This document shows, one piece after another, positions 44,720-53,144 of a stretch of 64,000 nt of DNA. The stretch covers positions 620,001-684,000 of the forward strand of contig NC_022111.1 of NCBI RefSeq assembly GCF_000163055.2, in the 5' to 3' direction. The first letter of the stretch is position 1; every line of letters starts with the position of its first letter. The notes below the pieces were generated by a model. It was given only the letters and a program-made list of their open reading frames with translations. It ran no database searches and was not told the origin of the DNA. A program made the translations under genes and the position numbers. This DNA comes from Prevotella sp. oral taxon 299 str. F0039. GTDB taxonomy: Bacteria > Bacteroidota > Bacteroidia > Bacteroidales > Bacteroidaceae.

Positions 44720-47017
44720 TTAGTTAAAGAAATTCCAGCTTACTCCAAATCTAAAGATGCGCTCATTTGTGGGGTAGTGAGGTGTTAAGAAATAGCGTTT
44801 AGAGGCTGATCCTGCATTTATATGACTATACATCACAAAGAAACGAGTGTGTTTTAGCAAGAAGTTTGCATATACATTGACAAATGGATAGTTACCAATT
44901 TTTATCTTGTCTGTTCCTTCTTGCACGGTATAAGAACCTAAAGCTGGACTATAATCAGGCGCATAATACTCGGTGAAGTAACGCACATCTGTTCCTAAGT
45001 CACAAGAAAGAACCTTTGCTATCTTAAACTTCATGTAGAGGTTGCTATATATATTAAGGTCGGGGACGCCCAATATATCATTATTTGACGACTTTTGATA
45101 GGTGATAGTGTTCTCCCACCTGAAGATACCAAACTTGATTTTTTGAATCAATTCAAGAGTAAGTAGACTGATAGGACTTTGGTATTGATTGGTGGTTACG
45201 TCCATATTCAATCTGTTATACTGGTTGTCTATGTTATAACTCTGTGCAAGATAGGTATAATTCTTAATGTTGTCCACTGCAACTCGTAATGTAGTGTTGG
45301 TCTTTTTATAACTAAATAAACCTTCGAGACGTGTATGTAGCATTTTATCCATACTGTTATTATCCCACCAGAAGTGACGAGAATGATAGTGACGGAAATA
45401 GAATGAAGGGTTAATTCGATGGAAGAAGCCACTTGCAGCCAATGTAACTGTGTCGCCAAAGAGTTTGAAATTGACATCAGTATTGATGTCTACCTTAAGC
45501 TGTCCTGCATCTTTTCCTGTAACCCAAGTCTCTAATAACGCCTTGTAATGTAGGGTATTACCAAGTGTTTTACTAATTTCTCCACCTACACTTAAATTGT
45601 GTTCGTTGTAAGTTCCTAGTGATCCATCTATTAAAGGTAGGTCAAAATGTCTAAAATCACTAGTAATAAATGCTTTAACCCCAGCTTTAGCCCATTTGTT
45701 AAAGCCTTCTAATAGAGATATTGCGAAGGTGTTTTGTAAACGGAAATGCTTGGTTTGGTCGTATATAGAGTCGTTATGTAAACGACCAGCATTATAATAT
45801 TGATTTTTATAATAATTGCTTGGGGTGTAATACGCTTGGTATATTCTGTCGTAAGTATCAAACTTTGCAGTGTGAATAAAACTGGTTACAGGAACATATT
45901 CGCTTTTAAACCAAAGGGAGTCTGCCTCGTTCTTTTTGCTGATAGCCAACAAACTATCTCTTGTTGCGTTGTCTTTAACCTGAATTCTATTATTTGTTTT
46001 AGAAATAGAATCAACGGGCTCACTTCCCACAATCTTAGCATCTTCAGGGCGTCCAAGAGCAATAGACTTATTTTTCTCACGCTCTTTTGTCGACAAACGT
46101 TTGTCTGATGGTTTGGTGTCGTTTTGTTCTTTAGAATTAAGGGCAAATTTCTTCGCTTTAATTTCGTCTTCAGTCATCTTTACTTTTCTAGTAAAGCCCA
46201 CATTGTAACGATGTGTAAGAAAAGCGTGTAAGTTGTTATTTCTATTCCAGTTCTTATTTAAAACGGTAGGGATCTCATTACTAGAATAATCTTCGTTGTA
46301 TGCCTCAGGAGTGGTGATGTAGCCATCATTGGTTATACCTCCATTCTCTGCATTCTTCTGATGATTAGTAGAAAACAAGAGGTGGGCTTGATATTGTTCG
46401 CCAAGATACGAACCATACATAGTATAATTGAAATGAGCAGAGCTTTGATTGTTATAGAATCCACGTCCATATAGATAATCGAACTTAAATCCTACACCCA
46501 ATTTCCTACCTGCATTCACACCAAATATAGCCTTAAAGTGGTCCTCTCCCTCTGAACTTCCACCGCCAGTGTTATAATCAAGTATGGTAAATGGTGAAAG
46601 AGTATTGGTGAAATGGAATTGATTTACAGGCGTAATGAAATAACTATAAGGGTCTGTAAAAATAAATTGACTATGGTCTTGACGATTAATAAAAATTCTA
46701 TTAATACGTGGTGAACTAAGATTTCCTGTTGTGTTATATTGTCCTTCTAGTCCAGAAGTGAATATAGAGTTCATAAACATATATTGCATGGTATCTACTT
46801 TGGCAACAGTTCTGTCGCCAAATTTTTCGTCTATAGTCCATGCTTTAATACCAATGGGAATCTCTTTATTTGAATGTAGAGAGTCGGAGCTGTTATTTCC
46901 CATCGTGTTACGACGTGAAATAACTCCATTTTCATCTATTTGATTGTATTCAGTGTTTTGTGCTTGTGCATAAAAGCCAACAAACAACGACGTAAAAAAT
47001 AATAAAGTCTTTTTCAT
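44720..47017 (-). CDS. Putative outer-membrane porin (Porin_10 type)
   Basis: 765 residues. A signal peptide (KTLLFFTSLFVGFYAQAQ) is followed by an aromatic-rich beta-barrel pattern throughout, with FIFTDPYSYFITPVNQFHFTN near residue 120 and the characteristic C-terminal RFGVSWNFFN. This matches the Bacteroidetes putative porin family (PF14121 type). The region 265-350 is a charged insertion (KDxATRDSLLAISKK style), probably a surface or periplasmic loop. Its start overlaps the preceding small gene as TAATG, so expression is coupled. It likely forms a substrate channel; the ligand is unknown. Confidence 0.82.
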   Translation of the reverse strand: MKKTLLFFTSLFVGFYAQAQNTEYNQIDENGVISRRNTMGNNSSDSLHSNKEIPIGIKAWTIDEKFGDRTVAKVDTMQYMFMNSIFTSGLEGQYNTTGNLSSPRINRIFINRQDHSQFIFTDPYSYFITPVNQFHFTNTLSPFTILDYNTGGGSSEGEDHFKAIFGVNAGRKLGVGFKFDYLYGRGFYNNQSSAHFNYTMYGSYLGEQYQAHLLFSTNHQKNAENGGITNDGYITTPEAYNEDYSSNEIPTVLNKNWNRNNNLHAFLTHRYNVGFTRKVKMTEDEIKAKKFALNSKEQNDTKPSDKRLSTKEREKNKSIALGRPEDAKIVGSEPVDSISKTNNRIQVKDNATRDSLLAISKKNEADSLWFKSEYVPVTSFIHTAKFDTYDRIYQAYYTPSNYYKNQYYNAGRLHNDSIYDQTKHFRLQNTFAISLLEGFNKWAKAGVKAFITSDFRHFDLPLIDGSLGTYNEHNLSVGGEISKTLGNTLHYKALLETWVTGKDAGQLKVDINTDVNFKLFGDTVTLAASGFFHRINPSFYFRHYHSRHFWWDNNSMDKMLHTRLEGLFSYKKTNTTLRVAVDNIKNYTYLAQSYNIDNQYNRLNMDVTTNQYQSPISLLTLELIQKIKFGIFRWENTITYQKSSNNDILGVPDLNIYSNLYMKFKIAKVLSCDLGTDVRYFTEYYAPDYSPALGSYTVQEGTDKIKIGNYPFVNVYANFLLKHTRFFVMYSHINAGSASKRYFLTPHYPTNERIFRFGVSWNFFN

Positions 47018-47244
47018 TAACGAATCATTCGTAAAATGGTTTCAATGAACTTAAATACCATTGATACCAGAATTACAATAGTTCCAACATAATGGGAACT
47101 ATAAAAATATAAGAAAACACCAATAATAGCACCCACCATAAAAGTGATATTCAATATGGTTCTAATCTTCATAAAGGGCTTTTCATTATTCTGGTTGCCC
47201 CTTTTTCTAGTGGGAATTGAGATGTTTTGTTCTGTAGTCATCAT
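47017..47244 (-). CDS. Small two-helix membrane protein
   Basis: 75 residues. A charged N-terminus (residues 1-25) precedes two hydrophobic segments at about 28-47 and 52-68. Its stop codon is shared with the porin start (TAATG), and it begins 9 nt after the DUF4468 gene, so it belongs to one three-gene unit. The protein probably resides in the inner membrane. No family is recognised. Confidence 0.65.
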   Translation of the reverse strand: MMTTEQNISIPTRKRGNQNNEKPFMKIRTILNITFMVGAIIGVFLYFYSSHYVGTIVILVSMVFKFIETILRMIR

Positions 47245-47253
47245 ATCTTTTTA

Positions 47254-47943
47254 TTATAAAGTTACATTCGATTGAATGTTATCCATAATCTCTTTTACTC
47301 TATCAATAGTCTTATATCTGAACTTTTTCTCAGCTTTCTTTACCTTATTCTTATCTTTGCTAAGTGCAACTTTATCAGAGATAAGTTCTTCTGCGGTTGC
47401 TTTTAGTTCAGAAGGGCGTCCTATTTCGTATTTATATTTAATTCTTTCAATGTTTATGACCAATTCATTGTCTTTGCAAGTTGCAATGAGTGTGTAGAAG
47501 AATTGAGCTCTATCGATTGCCAAGAAGCTGTTCGAAAACATCAACCATTCATTAAGTGTGGCTGCAATAATGTGCTGTTTCTTATTTACAATTACAATTC
47601 TACTGTCAGAAAGTGAAGTGTTTGATTTGGTAAATTGTTCGAGATATTGGTAGGTTTTATCGTATATTTCGCTTGCATTCTTATTGGGAATATTGATAGT
47701 TCTACTAAAAATAACCTTTCCTTCTACCTCGGGTACAGCTCCTTCTAAGTATGGTTTGTCTTCTTCTTTTATCTCAACAATATTCGAATTTTCTTCTTTA
47801 GTGGCAGAAGTGTGTCCTTTCTTTGTTTTAGTTTTTGTAGTCTTCTCTGTTAGAATACCAGAGGTTGGAAGCTCCCATTCGCTTTGTGCCATCAAATTAC
47901 ACAAAGGAAAGAATGCTAAAATAAGAGTTAATATCTTCTTCAT
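47254..47943 (-). CDS. DUF4468 (TBP-like fold) periplasmic protein
   Basis: 229 residues. A signal peptide (KKILTLILAFFPLCNLMAQ) is followed by a threonine/lysine-rich spacer and, from about residue 78 (VIFSRTINIPNKNASEIYDKTY), a domain with the DUF4468 pattern: TLNEWLMFSNSFLAIDRAQFFYTLIATCKDNELVINIERIKYKYE in pieces across the middle. The C-terminus is helical. It is the first gene of the porin unit, with a -7 element upstream, and should reside in the periplasm. Its role beside a porin is unknown. Confidence 0.75.
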   Translation of the reverse strand: MKKILTLILAFFPLCNLMAQSEWELPTSGILTEKTTKTKTKKGHTSATKEENSNIVEIKEEDKPYLEGAVPEVEGKVIFSRTINIPNKNASEIYDKTYQYLEQFTKSNTSLSDSRIVIVNKKQHIIAATLNEWLMFSNSFLAIDRAQFFYTLIATCKDNELVINIERIKYKYEIGRPSELKATAEELISDKVALSKDKNKVKKAEKKFRYKTIDRVKEIMDNIQSNVTL

Positions 47944-47969
47944 AAGTTCTTTTGATCCAATTAGTAATG

Positions 47970-47977
47970 CAAAATTA
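47970..47977 (-). promoter_or_regulatory. -7 promoter element for the DUF4468-porin operon
   Basis: Minus-strand TAATTTTG, 26 nt upstream of the DUF4468 start. It places the promoter of the porin unit between uvrB and DUF4468. Confidence 0.55.
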
Positions 47978-48014
47978 GTAAAAGAAAGTATTATAATGCT
48001 ATTATGTATTATAT

Positions 48015-50051
48015 TTAACTTTCTTTCAGCTCAAGTTGCTCTTGGAGCTTTAATATCTCATCTCGATACTGAGCAGCTTGTAAAAAGTCGAGATCTTTGG
48101 CCGCTTGTTTCATCATTTCTGTAGTATATTGAATGCTCTTACGTAGCTGTTCCTTTGACATCTTAACGACAATCTCATCGGCAGCAAGCATCACTTTATT
48201 GCTACTGAGTTCGTTTTCGCTGATAGAGTAGTCTTTTGTTGTGTTGTTATTGGTGGTATCATTCGTTAATAAAGACTTTATACTTTTCTGAATCTGTTGA
48301 GGAGTTATGTGATGCTCCTCGTTGTATTTCATTTGAATTAAACGACGTCTTTCGGTCTCATCAATGGTCTTTTGCATACTTTCAGTTATAGTGTCGGCAT
48401 ACATAATCACTTTTCCATTGACGTTACGAGCCGCTCTTCCCGCCGTTTGAGTTAAGCTTCTGTGACTTCTAAGGAATCCTTCTTTGTCTGCATCTAATAT
48501 CGCAACGAGTGAAACTTCAGGTAAATCAAGACCTTCTCTTAATAAGTTTACTCCTACTAAAACATCGAATTCTCCACTTCTTAAGCCATTCATAATCTTC
48601 ACTCGGTCAAGAGTTGCAACATCACTATGTATATAACTGGTTTTAACACCATTATTAATGAGATAATCAGTCAACTCTTCTGCCATTCGTTTAGTAAGAG
48701 TTGTCACCAAAATACGCTCTTCCCGCTTTGTACATTCGATGATTTCGTCCATTAAATCATCGATTTGATTCTCACTTGGACGCACAATTATAAGCGGATC
48801 TAATAGACCTGTGGGACGAATAATTTGCTCAACGATAACTCCATCAGACTCTTCTAGCTCGTAATCTGCAGGAGTTGCCGATACATAAATAGCTTGATTC
48901 ACCATCTCATGGAACTCTTCAAAACGCAAAGGACGGTTGTCAAAGGCTGCAGGAAGACGAAAACCAAACTCAACAAGGTTTTGTTTTCTAGCTCTATCTC
49001 CACCATACATGGCTCTAATTTGAGGTATAGTGACATGGCTTTCGTCAACAACTAAGAGAAAATCTTGTGGAAAGAAATCTAATAAACAATAGGGTCTTTC
49101 ACCTGGGGAACGTCCATCAAAATAGCGAGAATAATTTTCTATGCCACTACAATGTCCCAGTTCCTTAATCATTTCCATATCATATTCAACACGTTCTTTG
49201 ATTCTTTGAGCCTTAATTGTGTCGCCAACAGATTCAAAAAACGCAATTTGGTCAGTTAAATCATCTTGAATGTGTCGAATTGCATCATTCACTTGATCCT
49301 TTGAAGTCACGAAAATATTAGCTGGATATATTTGATATGATGTGAAAGAAGCAATGCGTTTAAATGTAACACTATCGAGTTCTTCAATACTTTCGACCTC
49401 TTCGTCCCACCAAGTGATGCGTAAAATGTGATCGCTATAAGCCATGAAGACATCAATAGTTTCCCCTTTTACACGAAAAGTACCACGTGTTAGGTCTATA
49501 TCATTGCGTGTATATAAAGCGTCAACTAGCTTTCTTAGAAAGTCATTCCTATCAAGTTGTTCTCCTTGTTGTATGTTAATGATGCTCTCTCCCATAGCGG
49601 AAGGACCACCCATACCATAGATGCAAGACACGGAAGATACGATAATCACATCTTGTCTACCTGAAAGTAGAGCAGAAACAGCCGATAATCGTAATTTATC
49701 AATATCTTCATTAATTGCTAAATCTTTTTCAATATAGGTATCAGTTGTTGGTAAATAGGCCTCAGGCTGATAATAATCGTAGTATGAAACGTAATATTCA
49801 ACCGCATTTTTAGGGAAGAAACCTTTCATTTCTTCATATAATTGAGCTGCAAGAGTCTTGTTGTGACTTAGTATAAGAGTGGGTTTCTTAACATTAGCAA
49901 TGGTGTTTGCAATTGTAAATGTTTTGCCAGAGCCAGTAACACCCAATAAAACTTGGGCTGTATCTCCTGCTAAAATGCCGTCAGTTAATTGTTTTATAGC
50001 CTCAGGTTGGTCGCCAGTTGGTTTATATTTTGATGTTATCTTGAAATCCAT
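48015..50051 (-). CDS. uvrB: Excinuclease ABC subunit B
   Basis: 678 residues. Helicase motif I LLGVTGSGKT (about 36-45), the beta-hairpin region YYDYYQPEAYLPTTDTYIEKD and the C-terminal UVR motif (residues about 634-669) are intact. UvrB loads onto DNA damage with UvrA and directs UvrC incision. The gene stands alone on the minus strand. The only promoter element (TACTTTTG) lies 5 nt before the ATG, suggesting a near-leaderless transcript. Confidence 0.96.
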   Translation of the reverse strand: MDFKITSKYKPTGDQPEAIKQLTDGILAGDTAQVLLGVTGSGKTFTIANTIANVKKPTLILSHNKTLAAQLYEEMKGFFPKNAVEYYVSYYDYYQPEAYLPTTDTYIEKDLAINEDIDKLRLSAVSALLSGRQDVIIVSSVSCIYGMGGPSAMGESIINIQQGEQLDRNDFLRKLVDALYTRNDIDLTRGTFRVKGETIDVFMAYSDHILRITWWDEEVESIEELDSVTFKRIASFTSYQIYPANIFVTSKDQVNDAIRHIQDDLTDQIAFFESVGDTIKAQRIKERVEYDMEMIKELGHCSGIENYSRYFDGRSPGERPYCLLDFFPQDFLLVVDESHVTIPQIRAMYGGDRARKQNLVEFGFRLPAAFDNRPLRFEEFHEMVNQAIYVSATPADYELEESDGVIVEQIIRPTGLLDPLIIVRPSENQIDDLMDEIIECTKREERILVTTLTKRMAEELTDYLINNGVKTSYIHSDVATLDRVKIMNGLRSGEFDVLVGVNLLREGLDLPEVSLVAILDADKEGFLRSHRSLTQTAGRAARNVNGKVIMYADTITESMQKTIDETERRRLIQMKYNEEHHITPQQIQKSIKSLLTNDTTNNNTTKDYSISENELSSNKVMLAADEIVVKMSKEQLRKSIQYTTEMMKQAAKDLDFLQAAQYRDEILKLQEQLELKES

Positions 50052-50056
50052 GTATG

Positions 50057-50064
50057 CAAAAGTA
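50057..50064 (-). promoter_or_regulatory. -7 promoter element for uvrB
   Basis: Minus-strand TACTTTTG, 5 nt upstream of the uvrB ATG at 50051. This implies a leader of only a few nucleotides. Confidence 0.5.
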
Positions 50065-50126
50065 GAAAAAAAAGTTATTTTATCGTATCAAGATACCTTA
50101 TAAATCACAAAAATAATACTAAATAG

Positions 50127-50157
50127 TTTGTTCTTAATAGATAATTATGTATTTTTG
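50127..50157 (+). promoter_or_regulatory. Promoter of the bamD-rpoZ-DUF4293 operon
   Basis: TTTG at 50127-50130, 19-nt spacer, TATTTTTG at 50150-50157: a full match to the Bacteroidetes consensus. The in-frame ATG at 50147 is inside it, so the true start is 50180. Confidence 0.7.
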
Positions 50158-50179
50158 CATACTCAAAGAATTGCAGTTT

Positions 50180-51016
50180 ATGAAGAATTTAAGTTTCATC
50201 GTTATATATATAGTTTCATTATGCGTATTTTCATCATGTGCGAATGAGTTTAATCAGGTTTATAAAACAACTGATTTTAATTATAAATACGAATACGCAA
50301 AAGAATGTTTCTTAAATAAGAAATATCAACGTGCATCAATCCTCTTACAAGATGTAGTTGTACAGCAAAAGGGTACCGATAACGCACAAGAATGCCTTTA
50401 TATGCTAGGAATGGCGCAATACTTAAATAAAGAATATGATCTAGCTGCACAAACTTTTAAAAAATATTATAGTAGTTATCCCAAGGGAGTGTATGCTGAA
50501 GATGCTGAGTTTTATATTGGTCAGAGTCTTTATATGAGCACTCCAGAACCACGATTAGATCAAACTCAAACTATTGCAGCTATCTCTGCGTTTCAAGACT
50601 ATTTAGATCTTTTCCCAGATGCAATTCACAAAAAGGAAGCACAACAATGCTTGTTTGCTCTTCAAGATAAGCTTATTAAAAAAGAATTATATTCTGCTCA
50701 ACTTTATTTTGACCTCGGGACATATTTTGGAAATTGTGGTCCTGGAGAGAATAATTATGATGCTTGTATTATAACAGCACAGAATGCCTTGAAGGATTAT
50801 CCTTATAGTACGAAGAGAGAAGATTTTGCTTTATTGATAATGAAAAGTAAATTTGAACTCGCCACGCAAAGTATTGATGAGAAGAAACTTGAAAGGTATC
50901 AAGATGCAGAAGATGAATGCTATGGTTTTATTAATGAATATCCAGACTCAAAGAGTAGAACTTTAGCAGAGAAGTATATTAAGAAATGTCAAGAAATAAC
51001 AAAGAATAAATCATAA
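50180..51016 (+). CDS. bamD: BamD-like outer-membrane assembly lipoprotein
   Basis: 278 residues from the ATG at 50180; the longer start at 50147 lies in the promoter. Lipoprotein signal with the acceptor cysteine near residue 20 (CVFSSCANEF), then five TPR-like repeats: YEYAKECFLNKKYQRASILL, MLGMAQYLNKEYDLAAQTFK, YIGQSLYMSTPEP and so on. BamD is the essential lipoprotein of the BAM complex that inserts outer-membrane barrels. The gene is followed by rpoZ (27-nt gap) and a DUF4293 membrane protein, an order typical of Bacteroidetes. Confidence 0.9.
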   Translation: MKNLSFIVIYIVSLCVFSSCANEFNQVYKTTDFNYKYEYAKECFLNKKYQRASILLQDVVVQQKGTDNAQECLYMLGMAQYLNKEYDLAAQTFKKYYSSYPKGVYAEDAEFYIGQSLYMSTPEPRLDQTQTIAAISAFQDYLDLFPDAIHKKEAQQCLFALQDKLIKKELYSAQLYFDLGTYFGNCGPGENNYDACIITAQNALKDYPYSTKREDFALLIMKSKFELATQSIDEKKLERYQDAEDECYGFINEYPDSKSRTLAEKYIKKCQEITKNKS

Positions 51017-51043
51017 TAAAAATAGAAATAAAGAATTATCATT

Positions 51044-51379
51044 ATGGATTTTAAAAGAACAAAGGCACCAACAAACACAGTAACAAGAAATATTCTAGAT
51101 TTGTGTGAAGAGACAGGAAACATTTATGAGAGCGTTTCTATCATCTCAAAACGTGCTAATCAAATATCTGTAGAGATTAAACAAGAGCTCAATAAGAAGC
51201 TTGCAGAGTTTGCTTCTTATAACGATTCACTTGAAGAAGTGTTTGAAAATCGTGAGCAAATAGAAATCTCTCGTTATTATGAAAAGTTACCAAAGCCAAC
51301 TCTTTTGGCTACACAAGAGTTTGTTGAGGGTAATATCTATTTCCGTGATCCTTCGAAAGAAGAAGTTGAAAGAATATAA
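51044..51379 (+). CDS. rpoZ: RNA polymerase omega subunit (Bacteroidetes type)
   Basis: 111 residues. The block KAPTNTVTRNILDLCEETGN (residues 6-25) and ENREQIEISRYYEKLPKPTL in the C-terminal half are characteristic of the Bacteroidetes omega/Rpb6-like protein. It helps assemble and stabilise the core enzyme and in other bacteria contributes to ppGpp response. It lies between bamD and DUF4293; the stop codon overlaps the next start as TAATG, so translation is coupled. Confidence 0.87.
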   Translation: MDFKRTKAPTNTVTRNILDLCEETGNIYESVSIISKRANQISVEIKQELNKKLAEFASYNDSLEEVFENREQIEISRYYEKLPKPTLLATQEFVEGNIYFRDPSKEEVERI

Positions 51380-51837
51380 TGATACAGCGAATTCAGACAA
51401 TATACATCTGTATTGCGGTTGTTCTTGGAATATTATCAATCATCTTTCCAATTGCTTATTTACTCAATACGGGAATGGGATTAGGTCATACTCTATTTAA
51501 CTTTTGGTTAAAAGACAACGCAAATGGCATCGTTGGTTTCACAGTTATACCATTATTTATACTGCAAGTAACAACAATCCCAGTTGGACTTTATAGTATC
51601 TTTAAATACAACAATCGTCCTTTTCAGGCTCGTTTATGTCTTTTAAATATATTATTATTGGTATTATGGTATACATTCCTAGGCTATTTTGTGTGGGCAA
51701 TGAAACCAAATAACGAACAATTCCAGCCCTTGTTGGCTGTATCTTTTCCACTAATAGAAATCATTTTGTATTCCATTGCTAGAAAAGCAATATGGAAAGA
51801 TGAGAAATTAGTTCGTTCAGCGAATAGAATAAGGTAA
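51379..51837 (+). CDS. DUF4293 family membrane protein
   Basis: 152 residues with four hydrophobic segments at about 7-27, 49-69, 81-103 and 112-130. Opening MIQRIQTIYICIAVVLG and the C-terminal RSANRIR fit the DUF4293 family found downstream of rpoZ in Bacteroidetes. Function unknown. Translation is coupled to rpoZ through the overlapping TAATG. A terminator follows at 51860-51901. Confidence 0.85.
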   Translation: MIQRIQTIYICIAVVLGILSIIFPIAYLLNTGMGLGHTLFNFWLKDNANGIVGFTVIPLFILQVTTIPVGLYSIFKYNNRPFQARLCLLNILLLVLWYTFLGYFVWAMKPNNEQFQPLLAVSFPLIEIILYSIARKAIWKDEKLVRSANRIR

Positions 51838-51859
51838 AAATTACGGGTAAAATAATCTC

Positions 51860-51901
51860 AAAAGATGGATTTTATAATATGTTTTTATAAATCCATCTTT
51901 T
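51860..51901 (+). terminator. Hairpin terminator of the bamD operon
   Basis: 13-bp perfect stem (51860-51872 with 51889-51901, arm AAAAGATGGATTT), 16-nt loop, T-rich tail. Confidence 0.8.
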
Positions 51902-51954
51902 TCTATTAACAAAAGAGTTATTTTTCAAATAAGTCAGAACAGCAATTTACTAGA

Positions 51955-52057
51955 AGTTTAAAAGGATTTCTTTTGCTCTCTAATAACATTTCCTTTTATA
52001 GGTCAATAGTAATGCTTTTACATAGTAATATCAATGTTTTTATAAAGTAATATCAAT
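51955..52057. repeat. Degenerate repeat, copy 3 of a dispersed family
   Basis: AGTAATGCTTTTACAT, AGTAATATCAATGTTTTTATA and AGTAATATCAATCAT follow one another, preceded by CTAATAACATTTCCTTTTATA. The words match the repeats at 603-662 and 40984-41075. It ends 8 nt before recR and shows no clean TAnnTTTG promoter. Confidence 0.45.
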
Positions 52058-52065
52058 CATATAGA

Positions 52066-52683
52066 ATGGCAATAAATCAGCAATATCCTTCGTTATTATT
52101 AGAAAAGGCAGTAGGAGAGTTGTCTAAACTCCCAGGAGTAGGACGCAAAACAGCATTGCGTTTGGCGCTTCATTTATTGCGACAGAATGAAAGCGAGGTA
52201 GAAACTTTTTCGTCTTCAATACTTAAAATGAAGCAAGAAATAAAACATTGCAACTGTTGTCATAATGTTTCTGATACAGAAATATGTCCTATTTGTGCTG
52301 ATGCTCGTCGTGATTCAACTGTTGTTTGCGTTGTAGAAAATATTCAAGATGTGATGGCAATAGAGAATACTCAGCAGTATAATGGCTTATATCATGTTCT
52401 AGGAGGTGTTATCTCGCCGATGGATGGCATTGGACCTGCAGATATAGAGATTGACTCTTTAGTAGAAAGAGTGTCGCAAGGTGGAGTGAAAGAGATTATT
52501 TTTGCCCTTGGAAGTACAATGGAAGGGGACACAACCAATTTCTATATATCAAAGCGTTTGGCAAGTTATGGAGTATTGTTAACCGTTATTGCACGAGGAA
52601 TATCTGTGGGCAATGAATTAGAGTACACCGATGAAGTGACCTTAGGACGCTCAATTTTAAATAGAACTCCATTTGATAAATAA
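52066..52683 (+). CDS. recR: Recombination protein RecR
   Basis: 205 residues. Helix-hairpin-helix [20 protein letters not shown] (about 17-36), the zinc finger [16 protein letters not shown] (about 62-77) and the Toprim domain [15 protein letters not shown] are all in place. RecR acts with RecO in loading RecA on gapped DNA. It opens a run recR, membrane protein, GT2, GNAT, dnaB with very small gaps, so these may form one operon. Confidence 0.95.
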   Translation: MAINQQYPSLLLEKAVGELSKLPGVGRKTALRLALHLLRQNESEVETFSSSILKMKQEIKHCNCCHNVSDTEICPICADARRDSTVVCVVENIQDVMAIENTQQYNGLYHVLGGVISPMDGIGPADIEIDSLVERVSQGGVKEIIFALGSTMEGDTTNFYISKRLASYGVLLTVIARGISVGNELEYTDEVTLGRSILNRTPFDK

Positions 52684-52694
52684 TACCAATAGCA

Positions 52695-53135
52695 ATGAAA
52701 AAGAAAAATTTTTATTTAACTATTCTGTTTTATAGCAACATACTTATAGCATTAGTTCTTTTTATACTTTTCGAAAGTAATGTCCTTCTTGAAGGTGATT
52801 GGACAGAACAACCTATGACAGAGTTTGTGGTAACCTACACAATGGAGCTGTTGTCTATTGTATTTGTGTGGTTAAGTTTGAGATTATTGAAATTCAATCA
52901 AATTCAAAAATGGTTGTTTTCTGATAGTGAAAAGATAGAATCGAGATACTTCTTACTTGCTTTAAGTCGTATTCTTGCTATTGGGTTACCTCTTATTTTG
53001 AATGTCCTTTTCTATTATTTATTCATCAATACAACTTTTGCTGGATTGTCGGCCATTCATCTTTTGGCACTAATATTTGTCTTTCCATCGAAAGATAGAT
53101 TTCAAAATGATACCACTTTATCAAACAATAACTAA
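52695..53135 (+). CDS. Four-helix membrane protein
   Basis: 146 residues with hydrophobic segments at about 7-25, 45-64, 88-109 and 112-130. There is no conserved catalytic motif and I do not recognise the family. It lies 11 nt after recR and 9 nt before the GT2 gene, so it is co-transcribed. It could be an inner-membrane partner of the glycosyltransferase, an inference from order only. Confidence 0.7.
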   Translation: MKKKNFYLTILFYSNILIALVLFILFESNVLLEGDWTEQPMTEFVVTYTMELLSIVFVWLSLRLLKFNQIQKWLFSDSEKIESRYFLLALSRILAIGLPLILNVLFYYLFINTTFAGLSAIHLLALIFVFPSKDRFQNDTTLSNNN

Positions 53136-53144
53136 TCGTTTGTC

